Shown: piece by piece, positions 53,304 to 63,135 of the stretch
How the letters are laid out: each line of letters starts with the position of its first letter
Position numbering within the stretch: the first letter of the stretch is position 1
Assembly: GCF_900112025.1 (NCBI RefSeq)
Contig: NZ_FOKL01000004.1
Coordinates: 259,344 to 323,343 of the forward strand
Direction of reading: 5' to 3'
Length of the DNA stretch: 64,000 nt
From: Janthinobacterium sp. 344
GTDB taxonomy: Bacteria > Pseudomonadota > Gammaproteobacteria > Burkholderiales > Burkholderiaceae_D
Program-made: the position numbers and the translations under genes
Notes under the pieces: generated by a model
The model's input: only the letters and a program-made list of their open reading frames with translations
What the model was told of the DNA's origin: nothing
Database searches by the model: none

Positions 53304-54515
53304 ATGCCCAAAAATAAGCGCCCTGTCCCCCGTAAATCCGCCAACACCCCTGAAGACAAGGATGAAGCCGTCACGCGCATGCTGTGCACGATGGCCCTGA
53401 ACCTGGCGGAACAGGAAGACAGCGAATCGCAGGGCACGGTGCTGGCCGAGCAAGCCGTCGAATTCGGCCGCCTGATCCGCAAGGCCCTGAACCAAAAGAA
53501 GGATGAAATCCTGTACGACGCCATCGAGCGTTCCAAGTACGAAGACGTGGGCGCCTACCAGTACCTGCGCAGCCATATCGAGGAAGCTTCTTCCGTCGTG
53601 ACGATACGCCGCGAGAATGCGCCCGCCATGGAAATCAACGCCTTCGTCGTGCCGCTGCTGGTGCAAAGCACGGGCGGCTTGCAGGAAGCGGACAGCTTCC
53701 AGGACCAGGACGCGTTCGAGGCGCTGGTGAAGAGTTTTCAGCAATCCGAGCTGGAAAGCGCCAAGGCCAAGGTGGTCCTGATGAGCCATGCCTACGACCT
53801 CGACGAGATCGACCGCATCACCTACAGCCATCTGCACGAGATGGTGCGCGACGCGTATTCGTCGATGACGGACAAGAAGATCGTCGCCACGCCGGGCCTG
53901 GAAAGCAGCATCGTCGGCTGGAGCGCAACGGCCTTTGGCCCGCAGGACACGGCCGTCGAACTGCGCTTCCTGCTGGGCTTTGCCCTGAAGCGCGTGGACG
54001 ACCCCTTCTATGCGGAACCGAAGGATGAAGCGGCGCTCGACGCGTGGTTCGACGCGCGCATGGCGCGCTACCAGCAGTGGACGGCGGATGTGGGCGGCCT
54101 CGTCAAGCGCTGCCTGGCGCCGGCCGGCAGCGCGCTGGAAGTGAGCTTCCTGTACCAGGACCTGTTCCACGGCGGCAAGGAACAAGGCATGAGCGAATAC
54201 GCGATCCTGCAGATGATGTCGGGCATCAATCACGCCCTGGCGGAAAACCAGGTCGATGCCGGCGACGTCGCGGTGGTGGTCGGCCCGGCCGACGAGCACG
54301 GCGAGATGCTGCTGCGTGTAAACGTGCATGCGGCCGGCGGCGCCTTGCTGCACAGCGCCGACAAGCCGCTGGACCTGGCCGCCGACCTGCAGGACGAAGT
54401 CGACGATATCTGCGACGCGCTGGCCACCATCGGCGTGACGCAATTGTCCGTGGCGCTGAAATTCGACGCCCAGGGGCAGCCGCTCGAAGCGCAGGCGTAC
54501 ACCCCGGCCGCCTGA
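53304..54515 (+). CDS. Unknown protein, possibly DUF2863 family
   Basis: A 403-residue soluble protein with a basic N-terminus (MPKNKRPVPRK) and an acidic body; no signal peptide or membrane helix. The layout, a helical N-terminal part, then INAFVVPLLVQSTGGLQ and ELRFLLGFALKR beta segments, then a C-terminal domain with EYAILQMMSGINHALAENQV, reminds me of DUF2863 proteins of betaproteobacteria; I cannot confirm it. ATG at 53304 has only a weak ribosome site; TTG 53295 is an alternative. Confidence 0.7.
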   Translation: MPKNKRPVPRKSANTPEDKDEAVTRMLCTMALNLAEQEDSESQGTVLAEQAVEFGRLIRKALNQKKDEILYDAIERSKYEDVGAYQYLRSHIEEASSVVTIRRENAPAMEINAFVVPLLVQSTGGLQEADSFQDQDAFEALVKSFQQSELESAKAKVVLMSHAYDLDEIDRITYSHLHEMVRDAYSSMTDKKIVATPGLESSIVGWSATAFGPQDTAVELRFLLGFALKRVDDPFYAEPKDEAALDAWFDARMARYQQWTADVGGLVKRCLAPAGSALEVSFLYQDLFHGGKEQGMSEYAILQMMSGINHALAENQVDAGDVAVVVGPADEHGEMLLRVNVHAAGGALLHSADKPLDLAADLQDEVDDICDALATIGVTQLSVALKFDAQGQPLEAQAYTPAA

Positions 54516-54531
54516 CGGACGCCTGCGGCAA

Positions 54532-56061
54532 TTACGCTTCCAGCTTGAACAGGCTGACCAGCGCCGACAGCTGATGCGCCTGTTCCTGCATCGCTTGCGC
54601 GGCGGCGGCGGCCTGCTCCACCAGGGCCGCATTTTGCTGCGTCACGTCGTCCATGCTGATGATGGCCTGGTTGACTTGCGCGATGCCCTCGCTCTGCTCG
54701 TGCGTGGCGCTGCTGATGTCGTGCATGAAGGCCGTCACCTTGGCGATGCCGTCGACCACGTGCAGCATGGCGTCGCCCGCCTGGCCCGCCAGTTCGCCGC
54801 CCGCCTCCACCTGCGTCACCGAGACGCCGATCAACTGCTTGATTTCCTTCGCCGCGCCGGCCGCGCGCTGCGCCAGGCTGCGCACCTCGCCCGCCACCAC
54901 GGCAAAGCCGCGTCCCTGCTCGCCCGCGCGCGCCGCCTCCACGGCCGCGTTCAGGGCCAGGATATTCGTCTGGAAGGCGATACCATCGATCACGCCCGTG
55001 ATCTCGGCGATCCGGCTGGATGACTGGCGGATGGCGCCCATGGTGTCGACCATGCGCGCCACCACGGCGCCGCCCTGGCGCGCCAGCTGCGCCGCTTCGC
55101 CGGCCAGCGCGCTGGCCTGGCGGGCATTGCCCGCATTCTGGCTGACGGTGCCCGTCAGCTCCTCCATCGAGGCGGCCGTCTGCTCCAGCGAACTGGCTTG
55201 CGCTTCCGTGCGCGCCGACAGGTCCAGGTTGCCGTTGGCGATTTCCTGCGACGCCGTGGCGATGGCTGCGGCGTTGCCGCGAATCTGGCGCACGGTGCCG
55301 GCCAGGTCCTGCTGCATGCGCGCGATGCTGTGCAGCAGGCTGGCGCTGTCGCCCGCCCGCAGGGCCACGGCGACGGACAGGTCGCGCCCGGCGATGCGCC
55401 GCGTGACGTCGCCCGCGTAGGCCGGCTCGCCACCGAGGGCGCCCAGCACGCTGCGGATCACTTGCCAGCCCAGCGCCGACATCACGGCCAGGGCGGCGAG
55501 GAAGCACCACAGGAACTGCATCGCCGCATGCCAGAAGGCGTTCTCGATATCGTCATTGAAAAAGCCCGTGCCTATCCACCAGCCCCAGGGCTTGAAGGCG
55601 ATGATGCCATTGAGCTTGGCGACCAGCTGGCCTTCACGCTTGCTCTTGACCGTCACCAAGCCCACCTCGCTGCTGGCCAGCGCCTCGACATACGCCTGCG
55701 AATCGGGCCGGCCATCCATGGTTTCGCCTTCGGCGATCACGCCGATATTCTTCGGGTTCGGGTGCACCAGGTTCAAGCCGTTCGGCAGGCGCGCCCAGTA
55801 ATAGCTCTTGCCGTCGTTGTTGAGCTGCGTCAGCGCCTCCCTGGCGGCCGCCTGCGCCTGCTCGCGCGTCAGGCGTCCCGCCAGTTCCTCGGCGTGGTAA
55901 TGGGCGGCCAGGTGCTCGCCCATCTTGAGCATGTTGACGATCTGCGCCGCGCGGTCATGCCGCATGGCCTGGTGCAGGTTGCGCAGGCTGTAGGCGCCCA
56001 GCAGGGCCATGCCGAGCAGGGCGGCGCCAACCAGCAGGATCAGGCGGTGAGAAACTTTCAT
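54532..56061 (-). CDS. Methyl-accepting chemotaxis protein with periplasmic Cache domain
   Basis: A 509-residue chemoreceptor: membrane helix at about 7-27, periplasmic sCache domain at about 35-175 ([20 protein letters not shown], with [10 protein letters not shown]), second membrane helix near 180-200, and a signalling domain with the hairpin tip containing [23 protein letters not shown] at 56061 follows AAAGGATACCC. Its periplasmic domain is of the same broad class as the free-standing Cache protein at 49250. Likely senses small organic acids. Confidence 0.93.
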   Translation of the reverse strand: MKVSHRLILLVGAALLGMALLGAYSLRNLHQAMRHDRAAQIVNMLKMGEHLAAHYHAEELAGRLTREQAQAAAREALTQLNNDGKSYYWARLPNGLNLVHPNPKNIGVIAEGETMDGRPDSQAYVEALASSEVGLVTVKSKREGQLVAKLNGIIAFKPWGWWIGTGFFNDDIENAFWHAAMQFLWCFLAALAVMSALGWQVIRSVLGALGGEPAYAGDVTRRIAGRDLSVAVALRAGDSASLLHSIARMQQDLAGTVRQIRGNAAAIATASQEIANGNLDLSARTEAQASSLEQTAASMEELTGTVSQNAGNARQASALAGEAAQLARQGGAVVARMVDTMGAIRQSSSRIAEITGVIDGIAFQTNILALNAAVEAARAGEQGRGFAVVAGEVRSLAQRAAGAAKEIKQLIGVSVTQVEAGGELAGQAGDAMLHVVDGIAKVTAFMHDISSATHEQSEGIAQVNQAIISMDDVTQQNAALVEQAAAAAQAMQEQAHQLSALVSLFKLEA

Positions 56062-56180
56062 GGGTATCCTTTGGAGCAATCAGTGTGCATGGCTGCGCGC
56101 CATCGGCCACCACAGGCGTGGCTGTCCCCGCCCGGCGGCCGGTGACGGCTGGCGGACAAGCGATGGGCAGGCGCGGGAGG

Positions 56181-56903
56181 CTAGCGTTTGGGTTTGATGG
56201 CGAGATGCGGCATGAAATATTCAGGCCGCAGTTTGCGGGTAATTTCCAGCACCGGCAGCACGTGGTCGAGATGGCTGCGCATGGCCGTGACGGCGTATTG
56301 CGGATCGCCGGAGGCCACCGCTTCCACCACTTCGCGGTGTTCGGCCATGACGTCGCTCATGCGTCCTTCCAGGGGCAGGGTCAGCTGGCGGTAGCGGTCC
56401 ATCTGGGTCTTGGCCTGCAGGATCATGGGCCACACGCCGGGATAGCCGGACAGCTCGGCCAGGGCCGCATGAAAACTCTCGTCGGTGCGGTGGAAGCCGC
56501 GGATGTCGTTCTGCGCGATGCATTCGGCCTGCGTCGCCAGAATGGCGCGCAGGCTGGCGATGCCTTCCGGCGTGGCCCGTTGCGTGGCCTTTTCGATGAT
56601 GGCAGTCTCCAGCGCGCAGCGCACCAGCATGGCTTCCTCCAGCGAGTCGAGCGGGATGCGCGCGACAAAGGTACCCACGCGCGGCAGCACCTCGATCAGG
56701 CCTTCCTCGGCCAGCCGCTGCACCGCTTCATGCACGGGCGTGCGGCTGGTGCCCAGTTCATCTGCCAGCTCCTTTTCCACGATGCGCGTCCCCGGCAGCA
56801 TGCTCATGTCGACGATACGCTGGCGCAGCAATCCATACACGCGGCGCGCGGCGCTGACACCGGTTTCGCCATCGGCAGGAGGAAGAGAGGACGTCAGATT
56901 CAT
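56181..56903 (-). CDS. GntR-family (FCD/FadR subfamily) transcriptional regulator
   Basis: A 240-residue regulator: N-terminal winged helix (about 18-85) with VEKELADELGTSRTPVHEAVQRLAEEG-type sequence, split here as ELADELGTSRTPVHEA, and a C-terminal FCD ligand domain with metal-site residues in DESFHAALAEL, EHREVVEAV and SHLDHVLPV. Same strand and next to a sugar-acid kinase and pectin genes, so it probably controls hexuronate catabolism in the manner of ExuR or UxuR, responding to a sugar acid. Confidence 0.9.
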   Translation of the reverse strand: MNLTSSLPPADGETGVSAARRVYGLLRQRIVDMSMLPGTRIVEKELADELGTSRTPVHEAVQRLAEEGLIEVLPRVGTFVARIPLDSLEEAMLVRCALETAIIEKATQRATPEGIASLRAILATQAECIAQNDIRGFHRTDESFHAALAELSGYPGVWPMILQAKTQMDRYRQLTLPLEGRMSDVMAEHREVVEAVASGDPQYAVTAMRSHLDHVLPVLEITRKLRPEYFMPHLAIKPKR

Positions 56904-56973
56904 AGACTTATTTTAGCGGAACGGCAAGGTTAAACAGGAAAAAACAGTGTCTTCGATGATACAGGGTCTGCGC

Positions 56974-57915
56974 TCATCCGGCAGGCATTTCCGTGCGCGC
57001 GATGATGGCGCCGCGCTGGCCGATCACGCATGCGGCCAGGCGGTGTCCCGCCGCCGCCGCCAACGCCGGCGATTGCCCTGCCAGCCGCGCCGCCACGTAG
57101 GCCGCGCCGAATGAGTCGCCGGCAGCCGTGGTGTCGACGACGTTGCGCACCGGCTGCGCCGCCACTTCCTCGACGACGCCGTGAAAACGGACGATGCACG
57201 GCTGGGCGCCGCGCTTGAGCACGATCTCGGGCACGCCCAGGGCGCCGGTGCGCGCCAGTACCTGCGCCACGTCGGCCGGGCCGTACAGGGCGTCTTCATC
57301 GTCCAGCGTCAGCAGCGCCAGCGACGACAGGCTCAGCACGCGATGGTAGACCGAGGCGGCCGCATCGGCGCTTTCCCACAGGCGCGGACGGTAGTTATTG
57401 TCGAAGATGATCTGCCCGCCCTGCGCCTGGCATTGCGCCAGCGCCGCCAGCAGCACTTCGCGGTCGGCCGGCGCCAGGATGGCCAGGCTGATGCCGGACA
57501 AATACACGTGGCGCGCGCCCTCCAGCTGCCGCAGGATGGCGGGCGCCTGCGGCCCGCGCAGCCAGTGGCGCGCGGCCGCATCGCCGCGCCAGTAATGGAA
57601 GCGGCGTTCGCCGTGCGCATCCGTCTCGATCAGGTACATGCCGGGCAGCTTGTCGGCCAGGCGCTGCACGCAGCGCGTGTCGATGCCCTCGTCCTGCCAG
57701 CTGGCGCACATCTCGTCGGACAGGCTGTCGGTGCCCAGCGCCGTCACGTACGCCACCGCGTGGCGGCGCGCGTCGAGCTGGCGCGCCAGGTACACGGCCG
57801 CGTTCAGGGTGTCGCCGCCGAAGCGGTAGGCCATGGCTGGCCGGTTCTCTCCGTCCGCGCGCTGCAATTCGATCATGCATTCGCCGATGACGAAAACGGT
57901 GTGTGGTGCCTGCAT
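56974..57915 (-). CDS. kdgK: PfkB-family sugar kinase, probably 2-dehydro-3-deoxygluconokinase
   Basis: A 313-residue ribokinase-fold kinase. Substrate side: MAYRFGGDTLNAAVYLARQL, the GGDTLN form typical of KdgK. ATP side: VVDTTAAGDSFGAAYVA with the catalytic Asp. Phosphorylation of 2-keto-3-deoxygluconate would continue galacturonate breakdown after tagaturonate reductase and dehydratase. ATG at 57915 has GGGAGGAAATCGCA before it. The exact substrate is inferred from context. Confidence 0.87.
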   Translation of the reverse strand: MQAPHTVFVIGECMIELQRADGENRPAMAYRFGGDTLNAAVYLARQLDARRHAVAYVTALGTDSLSDEMCASWQDEGIDTRCVQRLADKLPGMYLIETDAHGERRFHYWRGDAAARHWLRGPQAPAILRQLEGARHVYLSGISLAILAPADREVLLAALAQCQAQGGQIIFDNNYRPRLWESADAAASVYHRVLSLSSLALLTLDDEDALYGPADVAQVLARTGALGVPEIVLKRGAQPCIVRFHGVVEEVAAQPVRNVVDTTAAGDSFGAAYVAARLAGQSPALAAAAGHRLAACVIGQRGAIIARTEMPAG

Positions 57916-58039
57916 TGCGATTTCCTCCCGATGATTCATCGTTGCAGAGCGGCGCCGCGCCGGCATCCCGAAAGATGGCCGGCGCGGCGCGGTGCTCCTG
58001 TGGTGCTGCTATGGTGCTACCCGGGCCTGCGCCGCAGGC

Positions 58040-60175
58040 TTACTTCTTGTCCCACGTCGAACCGAACAGGTTCGACTGGCCGATGGCCGGGAAGTCGACG
58101 AAGGCCTTGCTGCAATCGACCACTTTTTCCACGTCGACCGCCTGCGTGGCCGTGCCGTTGACCGTCACGCGCTCGGCCGCATTGGCGAAGATCGGCAGGT
58201 TCGTGCCCTTGATCGTCAGGTTCGCATCCGACGAGGTCATCGTCGTGCCGTTCGGCGCATCCGTCACCACGTTATTCAGGGACATCACCAGAGGATACTG
58301 CGGATTGTCGAAACCGCCCGTATTGGCCTTGAAGCCCTGCAGCTTGATGGCCGTGTTACCCAGGATGCGCACGTTATCGAGGGTGATATCGTGGAAGTTC
58401 GGGTACAGCGGACCGGCCGTCGGCAGCGCCTTGGTGCTGTAATAGGTGGTAAACAACAGCGCGTTCTGCGCATCGCGGATGCAGATATTGCGGTAGTGGA
58501 CGTTGCTCACTTCGCCGCCGCGCGCGTAGTCCGACTTGATGCGCAAGCCTTCTTCCGAATGCGTGAACGAGTTGTCATACACCTCGACGTTGGTCACGCC
58601 CGCATTCGTTTCGCTACCGACCGAAATACCATGGCCCCAGTAGATATGGTTATGCGCGATGACGATGCCGTGCTTGCGGTCCGAACGCACGTCGCGCTTG
58701 CCGTCGATGGCGAACAGGCCCGAGCCGGCCGGCGATGGATTGGCACTGCCCTTCAGGGCCACGTCGTCGTCGCCCGTGCTGACGAAGTTATACGCGAAGA
58801 CGAAGTTCTTCAGGTAGCCGTCGAACGACATGGCGCCCGTCGAGGTGGTCTTGCTGCCCGTGGCCAGCTTGCCGGAAATGGCCTTGCTGGCCGCGCCCGG
58901 ATCGAAGGCGTCGGTGTTCTTGACGTTGTCCGCGTTCCAGGTCTCGCCGTTGTACAGCGGATTGCCGTTGCCGGCCGGGTTGGCGAAGGCCGCCAGGGTC
59001 GGCGTCTGCACCTTCACGCCCCACACCGTCAAGCCATCGACGCCGCTTGGCACGACGTGGAAGTTGGCGCTGTTATTGAGCGAGATGCGGTACAGGGTCA
59101 GGTTTTTCGCGTAGTTGAACACCATCATGCGGAAGTTCGACTGCGAGCCCGTGCCCGTCACGCCGTTCTGCACCATGTTGCCCAGGAAGGCCAGGTCCCA
59201 CCAGCTCATGTTGCGCGCCGACGATTTCGAGTCGACGATGGTGCCGCCGTTATCGCACGATACGCCATCGGCCGCCTGCTTGCCCGTGGCGTACATGGCG
59301 TAGGTGTTCGAGCAGGTCATGTCGACCTTCATCAGCGGATACAGCTTGTTGGTGGTGACGATTTCCGCATACGCGCGGCTGTCGATGGAGCCATCGCCCA
59401 TGACGGCCGAGTTGACCAGGTTGCTGCCATTGATCAGCGCCGAACAGTTGCCCGAGCTGCCAGCCTTGCTGGAGCTGACGGCCGTGTTGCCGCAGTACGG
59501 GCCGGCCGGATTCGGCGAGTAGGTGGTGACGTCGCGCGAGGCATACAGGGTCACGCCCTTGTCGATCCACAGGGTCACGCCCGACGGCAGGGTCAGCGGA
59601 CCGCTGATGAAGCCATCGCCCACGCCGGAGCTGTTGACCACCAGGCGCACGGCGAACTTGCTGCCGCGGTATTCGGGCTTGGCCAGTTCCTCGCCCGACA
59701 CGCCGGCGATATTCACGTTCTTCACGTTGGCGGTCTTTTGCGCGGCCGTGGCGGCGGCATCGGCGGCGGCGATCTTCGCGCCCACTTCGGCATCGACGGC
59801 GGCGCCGCAGGCGTCCAGCGCGGCCTGGATGCGGGCCTGGTCAGGATTGGCGGTGGCGGTGGTGACGACGGCGCCCACGCCCGGCTTGGACGGGTCGGCT
59901 TCCGGCGGCAGCGAGCCGTCCGGACGGCGCACCAGGTTGCTCGACGCTTCCAGCGTGGCGCAGACCTGCGTGTCCTTCGGCAGGCTCGGTTCGGCCGGCA
60001 GGTCCGGATCGAACGCGGTCGTGCCGACCTGGTAGACGCTGCCAGGGCTATAGGTGGTGGCCGTGGCGCCGTCGGTGCTGCCACCGCCGCCGCAAGCGGC
60101 CAGCATGGCGGCCAAGGGCAATGCGACGCATGCCTGCGTCCAGCCTGAATTGAGTTTTTTGCTACCTGACTTCAT
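58040..60175 (-). CDS. Glycoside hydrolase family 28 polygalacturonase, lipoprotein
   Basis: Pectin-degrading enzyme, 711 residues. Lipoprotein signal with lipobox LAAC followed by Gly4, so tethered to the outer membrane or surface. The four GH28 active-site motifs are all present: NTD (about 419), DDD (about 469), GHG (about 514) and RIK (about 545). The region before about 200 is an extension with DAAATAAQKTANVKN-like helix content not found in minimal GH28. AGGAG lies 8 nt before ATG 60175. It sits among porin, transporter and uronate genes; the product would be (oligo)galacturonate. Confidence 0.93.
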   Translation of the reverse strand: MKSGSKKLNSGWTQACVALPLAAMLAACGGGGSTDGATATTYSPGSVYQVGTTAFDPDLPAEPSLPKDTQVCATLEASSNLVRRPDGSLPPEADPSKPGVGAVVTTATANPDQARIQAALDACGAAVDAEVGAKIAAADAAATAAQKTANVKNVNIAGVSGEELAKPEYRGSKFAVRLVVNSSGVGDGFISGPLTLPSGVTLWIDKGVTLYASRDVTTYSPNPAGPYCGNTAVSSSKAGSSGNCSALINGSNLVNSAVMGDGSIDSRAYAEIVTTNKLYPLMKVDMTCSNTYAMYATGKQAADGVSCDNGGTIVDSKSSARNMSWWDLAFLGNMVQNGVTGTGSQSNFRMMVFNYAKNLTLYRISLNNSANFHVVPSGVDGLTVWGVKVQTPTLAAFANPAGNGNPLYNGETWNADNVKNTDAFDPGAASKAISGKLATGSKTTSTGAMSFDGYLKNFVFAYNFVSTGDDDVALKGSANPSPAGSGLFAIDGKRDVRSDRKHGIVIAHNHIYWGHGISVGSETNAGVTNVEVYDNSFTHSEEGLRIKSDYARGGEVSNVHYRNICIRDAQNALLFTTYYSTKALPTAGPLYPNFHDITLDNVRILGNTAIKLQGFKANTGGFDNPQYPLVMSLNNVVTDAPNGTTMTSSDANLTIKGTNLPIFANAAERVTVNGTATQAVDVEKVVDCSKAFVDFPAIGQSNLFGSTWDKK

Positions 60176-60291
60176 GAATGCATCTCCTGATATAAGCGCC
60201 GCTCTGAGGTGGCAACGCTGTATAAATAAGCCGGTCACGCGGTTCCGCTGGAACCGGTGGCGGGCGGTGTCCCGGCTCGCGCCGGACTACT
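60176..60291 (-). promoter_or_regulatory. Paired hairpins between porin and polygalacturonase genes
   Basis: Two perfect small palindromes, CCGGCTCGCGCCGG (60272-60285) and GGTTCCGCTGGAACC (60241-60255), follow the porin stop on the minus strand, then an AT-richer stretch precedes the GH28 ribosome site. This suggests a porin terminator or attenuator and possibly a separate promoter for the enzyme. Confidence 0.4.
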
Positions 60292-61563
60292 TCAGAAACG
60301 GGCGATGAAGCCGAAACCGAACGCGCGCGGCGAATTGCCTGGCGCGAGGAAGGCATCGTCCTGGCCCGAGTTATTGCTGTGCAGCGGCGACTGGCCCAGG
60401 TTGACGTTCTGCTGCGACTTGTTGTTGATGCGCGTGAAGTACATATACGGCATGAACTGCTCGTCGATCTTGTAGGTCGCGCCCAGCGAGATCTGCGTCG
60501 CGCCGAAATCGTCCGGCTTGGCGAAGGTGGTGTTATCAAGCTTGCCCAGCTTGCCGGCGGCCAGCATCACGGTCACGTCGTAGCCCACTTCCTGGCTCAA
60601 GGAGGCCATCACGGAGCGCTGCTTCATGCTGCCCGTGGTGAGCGAGGTGTAGATGTTGCCGGGCGTCGGCAGCGACTGCACTGCGTAGCCGTAGCTGCCC
60701 GATTCGAAGCCCAGGCCGACCGAGGTCTTGGTGGGGAATTTGTAGGTGGCCAGCAGCTTGTAGAACGAGGTGTTCACGCCGCTGACGGAGGCATTGCGCA
60801 TGCCGAAGCCCTTCGACAGGTTTTCCACGTCGACGCCCGTGTTCTGCTGGCGGTCGTAGCCGGCGCCGATGGAAAACGCGCCGATGCTGTACTTGGCCGC
60901 CAGCGAGTAGCGCGCGCGGTCGTCGCCCGTCGTGCGCTGCTCGTCAAAGCCGTAGGAAGCGCCGGCCTGGAAGCCGCGCCATTCCGGCGACAGGTAGTGC
61001 GCCGAATTCTTGTAGCGCGCCTCGCCGCGGCCGAACAGGCTGTCGGCGTTGCCGCTCAACTGGGCCGAGGTGTTGTTCCACACGTCGACGCCTTGCACCG
61101 TCAGGCCCAGGTTGCCGCCCAGGGCGCCGCCCGAACCCACCAGGCTGCGGTAGACGGAATCGTTATTGCCGACGATGAAGCGGCCGAAGCGCTTGCTCTC
61201 GACGCCGACAAAGGTATTGCGCGATTCGATGGTGGCCGACTTGCCCTGGCCGTTCACGCCGCCTTCGTCGAAGTTGTTCAGGCTGCCCTCGATCTGCCAG
61301 ATGCCGCGGATATCGTCGCGCAGGCCGATCGAGCCGGCAAAGCCGATGCGCGAATTGCCGTCCGAAATGCGGCCACGGCTGGCGTACGGCGTGGCGCCGC
61401 CGACGGCTTTCACCGATTCGATCTCGCCGTTCAGGAAACCGTAGATGCGGGTTTCGACATGGCGGTTTTCCAGGATGCCTTCGGCCAGCGCGCCGCCGGA
61501 CAGGGCTGCCAGGATCGCCGCCGCCAGCAGTCGGCGGGTGCAACGGTTGTTCTGTGGTGTCAT
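60292..61563 (-). CDS. Gram-negative porin (general porin family)
   Basis: A 423-residue trimeric-type porin: signal peptide (about 1-27, ALA), first strand VETRIYGFLNGEIESV, SRIGFAGSIGLRDDIRGIWQIEG typical of betaproteobacterial porins, and a C-terminal strand ending FGFIARF with terminal Phe. ATG at 61563 follows AGAGGAGAAGCAC. Within the pectin cluster it likely admits oligogalacturonides or galacturonate; general porin function is the safe part of the call. Confidence 0.9.
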   Translation of the reverse strand: MTPQNNRCTRRLLAAAILAALSGGALAEGILENRHVETRIYGFLNGEIESVKAVGGATPYASRGRISDGNSRIGFAGSIGLRDDIRGIWQIEGSLNNFDEGGVNGQGKSATIESRNTFVGVESKRFGRFIVGNNDSVYRSLVGSGGALGGNLGLTVQGVDVWNNTSAQLSGNADSLFGRGEARYKNSAHYLSPEWRGFQAGASYGFDEQRTTGDDRARYSLAAKYSIGAFSIGAGYDRQQNTGVDVENLSKGFGMRNASVSGVNTSFYKLLATYKFPTKTSVGLGFESGSYGYAVQSLPTPGNIYTSLTTGSMKQRSVMASLSQEVGYDVTVMLAAGKLGKLDNTTFAKPDDFGATQISLGATYKIDEQFMPYMYFTRINNKSQQNVNLGQSPLHSNNSGQDDAFLAPGNSPRAFGFGFIARF

Positions 61564-61610
61564 GTGCTTCTCCTCTTCTCGCGCCTGCATTGGCGCATAT
61601 GTATAAACAG

Positions 61611-61659
61611 CAAAAAACAGCTCCCCGCCGCACCGCGCGGTGCAGGAAAACAGCGGGGA
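61611..61659 (-). terminator. Terminator after the MFS gene (minus strand)
   Basis: On the minus strand TCCCCGC / GCGGGGA arms enclose a perfect GCACCGCGCGGTGC palindrome and are followed by AGCTGTTTTTTGC, giving a U-run. It would separate the MFS transcript from the porin. Confidence 0.5.
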
Positions 61660-61681
61660 AAATGGGGGGATGCGGCGGTCG

Positions 61682-62971
61682 TCAGGTACTGAAGGCAGGC
61701 TTGGCCAGCGGCACGCCGGGCGCCATCTTTTCGCGGATCAGCAGGCAGACGACGGCGGCGGCCACCAGGTCGAACACGGCCAGCAGCATGAACAGGGGGC
61801 TGTAGCCGACCAGCGTCACCAGCACGCCGAACACCAGCGTGAAGATGGTGGCGCCCAGGTAGCCGGACATGCCGGCCAGGCCCGTGGCCGTGGCCACTTC
61901 ATTCTTGCCGAAGACATCGGAGGTGATCGAATACAGCGCGCCGGACAGCGTCTGGTGGGCAAAGCCGCCCACGCACAGCAGGGCGATGGCCGCATACGGG
62001 CTGGCCACCAGGCCGATGCAGGCCGGGCCGATCATGCACACGGCACCGACGACGACGACCAGCTTGCGCGAGGTGAACAGCGACACCTTCCAGTACTTGT
62101 GGAACCACGGGCTCAGGTAGCCGCCCAGCACGCAGCCGATGTCGGCGGCCAGGAAGGGCAGCCAGGCGAACATGGCGATTTCCTTGATGTTCATGTGGCG
62201 CTCGGTGGCCATGTACAGGGGGATCCAGGCATTGAAGGTTTGCCAGGCCGGTTCCGACAGGAAGCGCGGGATGGCGATGGCCCAGAAATTGCGGCTGCGG
62301 ACGATCTGGTGCCAGCGCGCCTTGGGCGCCTTGTCGCTGTGGTGCGTCGCTTCCTGGCCTTCCAGGATGAAGTCGCGCTCCTGGTCCGACAGCAGTTTCT
62401 GGTCGCGCGGATGCTTGTAGAAGGCCAGCCACAGGCCCGTCCAGACGATGCCGATGGCGCCGACGATGACGAAGGACATTTGCCAGCTGCCGTGCAGGAT
62501 GGTCCACACCACCAGCGGCGGCGCGCACAGGGCGCCGATCGAGGAGCCGATGTTGAACCAGCCGATGGCGATCGAACGCTCCTTGGCGGGGAACCACTCG
62601 GTGGTCGCTTTCACGCCGGCGGGAATGCCGGCCGCCTCGGTCAGGCCCAGCATGCCGCGGAACAGCGCCATGCTTTGCCAGCCCGTCGCCATGGCCGCGC
62701 AGGCGCAGGCCACGGACCAGGCCAGCGCAAAGACGGCGAAGCCAAGCTTGGTGCCGATGGCATCGATGACATAGCCGGCGATGGGCTGCATCAGCGCGTA
62801 GCACACCTGCCACGCCACCACGATGTACGAGTATTCCTGCGTGGTGATATTGAGCTCGCTCATCATCGTGGGCGCCGCCACCGACAAGGTATTGCGCGCC
62901 AGGTAATTGACGATCAGGCCAGCCGTGACCAGACCGACCATCCACCAGCGCATGCCGCGTATTTTAGTCAT
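61682..62971 (-). CDS. MFS transporter of the anion:cation symporter family, probably hexuronate permease
   Basis: A 429-residue, 12-helix transporter. VNYLARNTLSVAAPTM at helix 1, the loop motif AGYVIDAIGTKLG and AGIPAGVKATTEWFPAKERS are typical of the ACS family that includes ExuT and glucarate transporters. ATG at 62971 follows GGGAGACAAC. It lies between the reductase and the porin gene and fits import of galacturonate released by the GH28 enzyme. Other hexarate substrates cannot be excluded. Confidence 0.9.
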   Translation of the reverse strand: MTKIRGMRWWMVGLVTAGLIVNYLARNTLSVAAPTMMSELNITTQEYSYIVVAWQVCYALMQPIAGYVIDAIGTKLGFAVFALAWSVACACAAMATGWQSMALFRGMLGLTEAAGIPAGVKATTEWFPAKERSIAIGWFNIGSSIGALCAPPLVVWTILHGSWQMSFVIVGAIGIVWTGLWLAFYKHPRDQKLLSDQERDFILEGQEATHHSDKAPKARWHQIVRSRNFWAIAIPRFLSEPAWQTFNAWIPLYMATERHMNIKEIAMFAWLPFLAADIGCVLGGYLSPWFHKYWKVSLFTSRKLVVVVGAVCMIGPACIGLVASPYAAIALLCVGGFAHQTLSGALYSITSDVFGKNEVATATGLAGMSGYLGATIFTLVFGVLVTLVGYSPLFMLLAVFDLVAAAVVCLLIREKMAPGVPLAKPAFST

Positions 62972-63069
62972 GTTGTCTCCCTCTATCCATCCAAGGCGGC
63001 GCAGCTGCGCCGCCACTTTTTGGACCGTTCAGCCTTCCTGGGGAAGTGCCTTCGGTCTCGGTTCTTATG

Positions 63070-63117
63070 GGTACTGCGGTGCTGCGGTACTGCGGTACTG
63101 CGGTACTGCGGTGTTGC
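63070..63117. repeat. 8-bp tandem repeat (GGTACTGC)
   Basis: Six consecutive octamers, four identical GGTACTGC and two one- or two-base variants (GGTGCTGC, GGTGTTGC), in the gap between the reductase stop and the MFS start. Copy number could vary by slippage. Confidence 0.8.
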
Positions 63118-63135
63118 TGTTGCGGTGCGGCCGTC

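Noticed and set aside
56936..56973. Possible GntR operator TGTCTTCGATGATACA near 56947
   Set aside because: Only four of eight pairs match as a palindrome and it lies downstream of the kinase gene rather than at an obvious promoter.
58025..58039. GCCTGC-GCC-GCAGGC hairpin right after the polygalacturonase stop
   Set aside because: Stem is only 6 bp with no following U-run, so it is too weak to list as a terminator.
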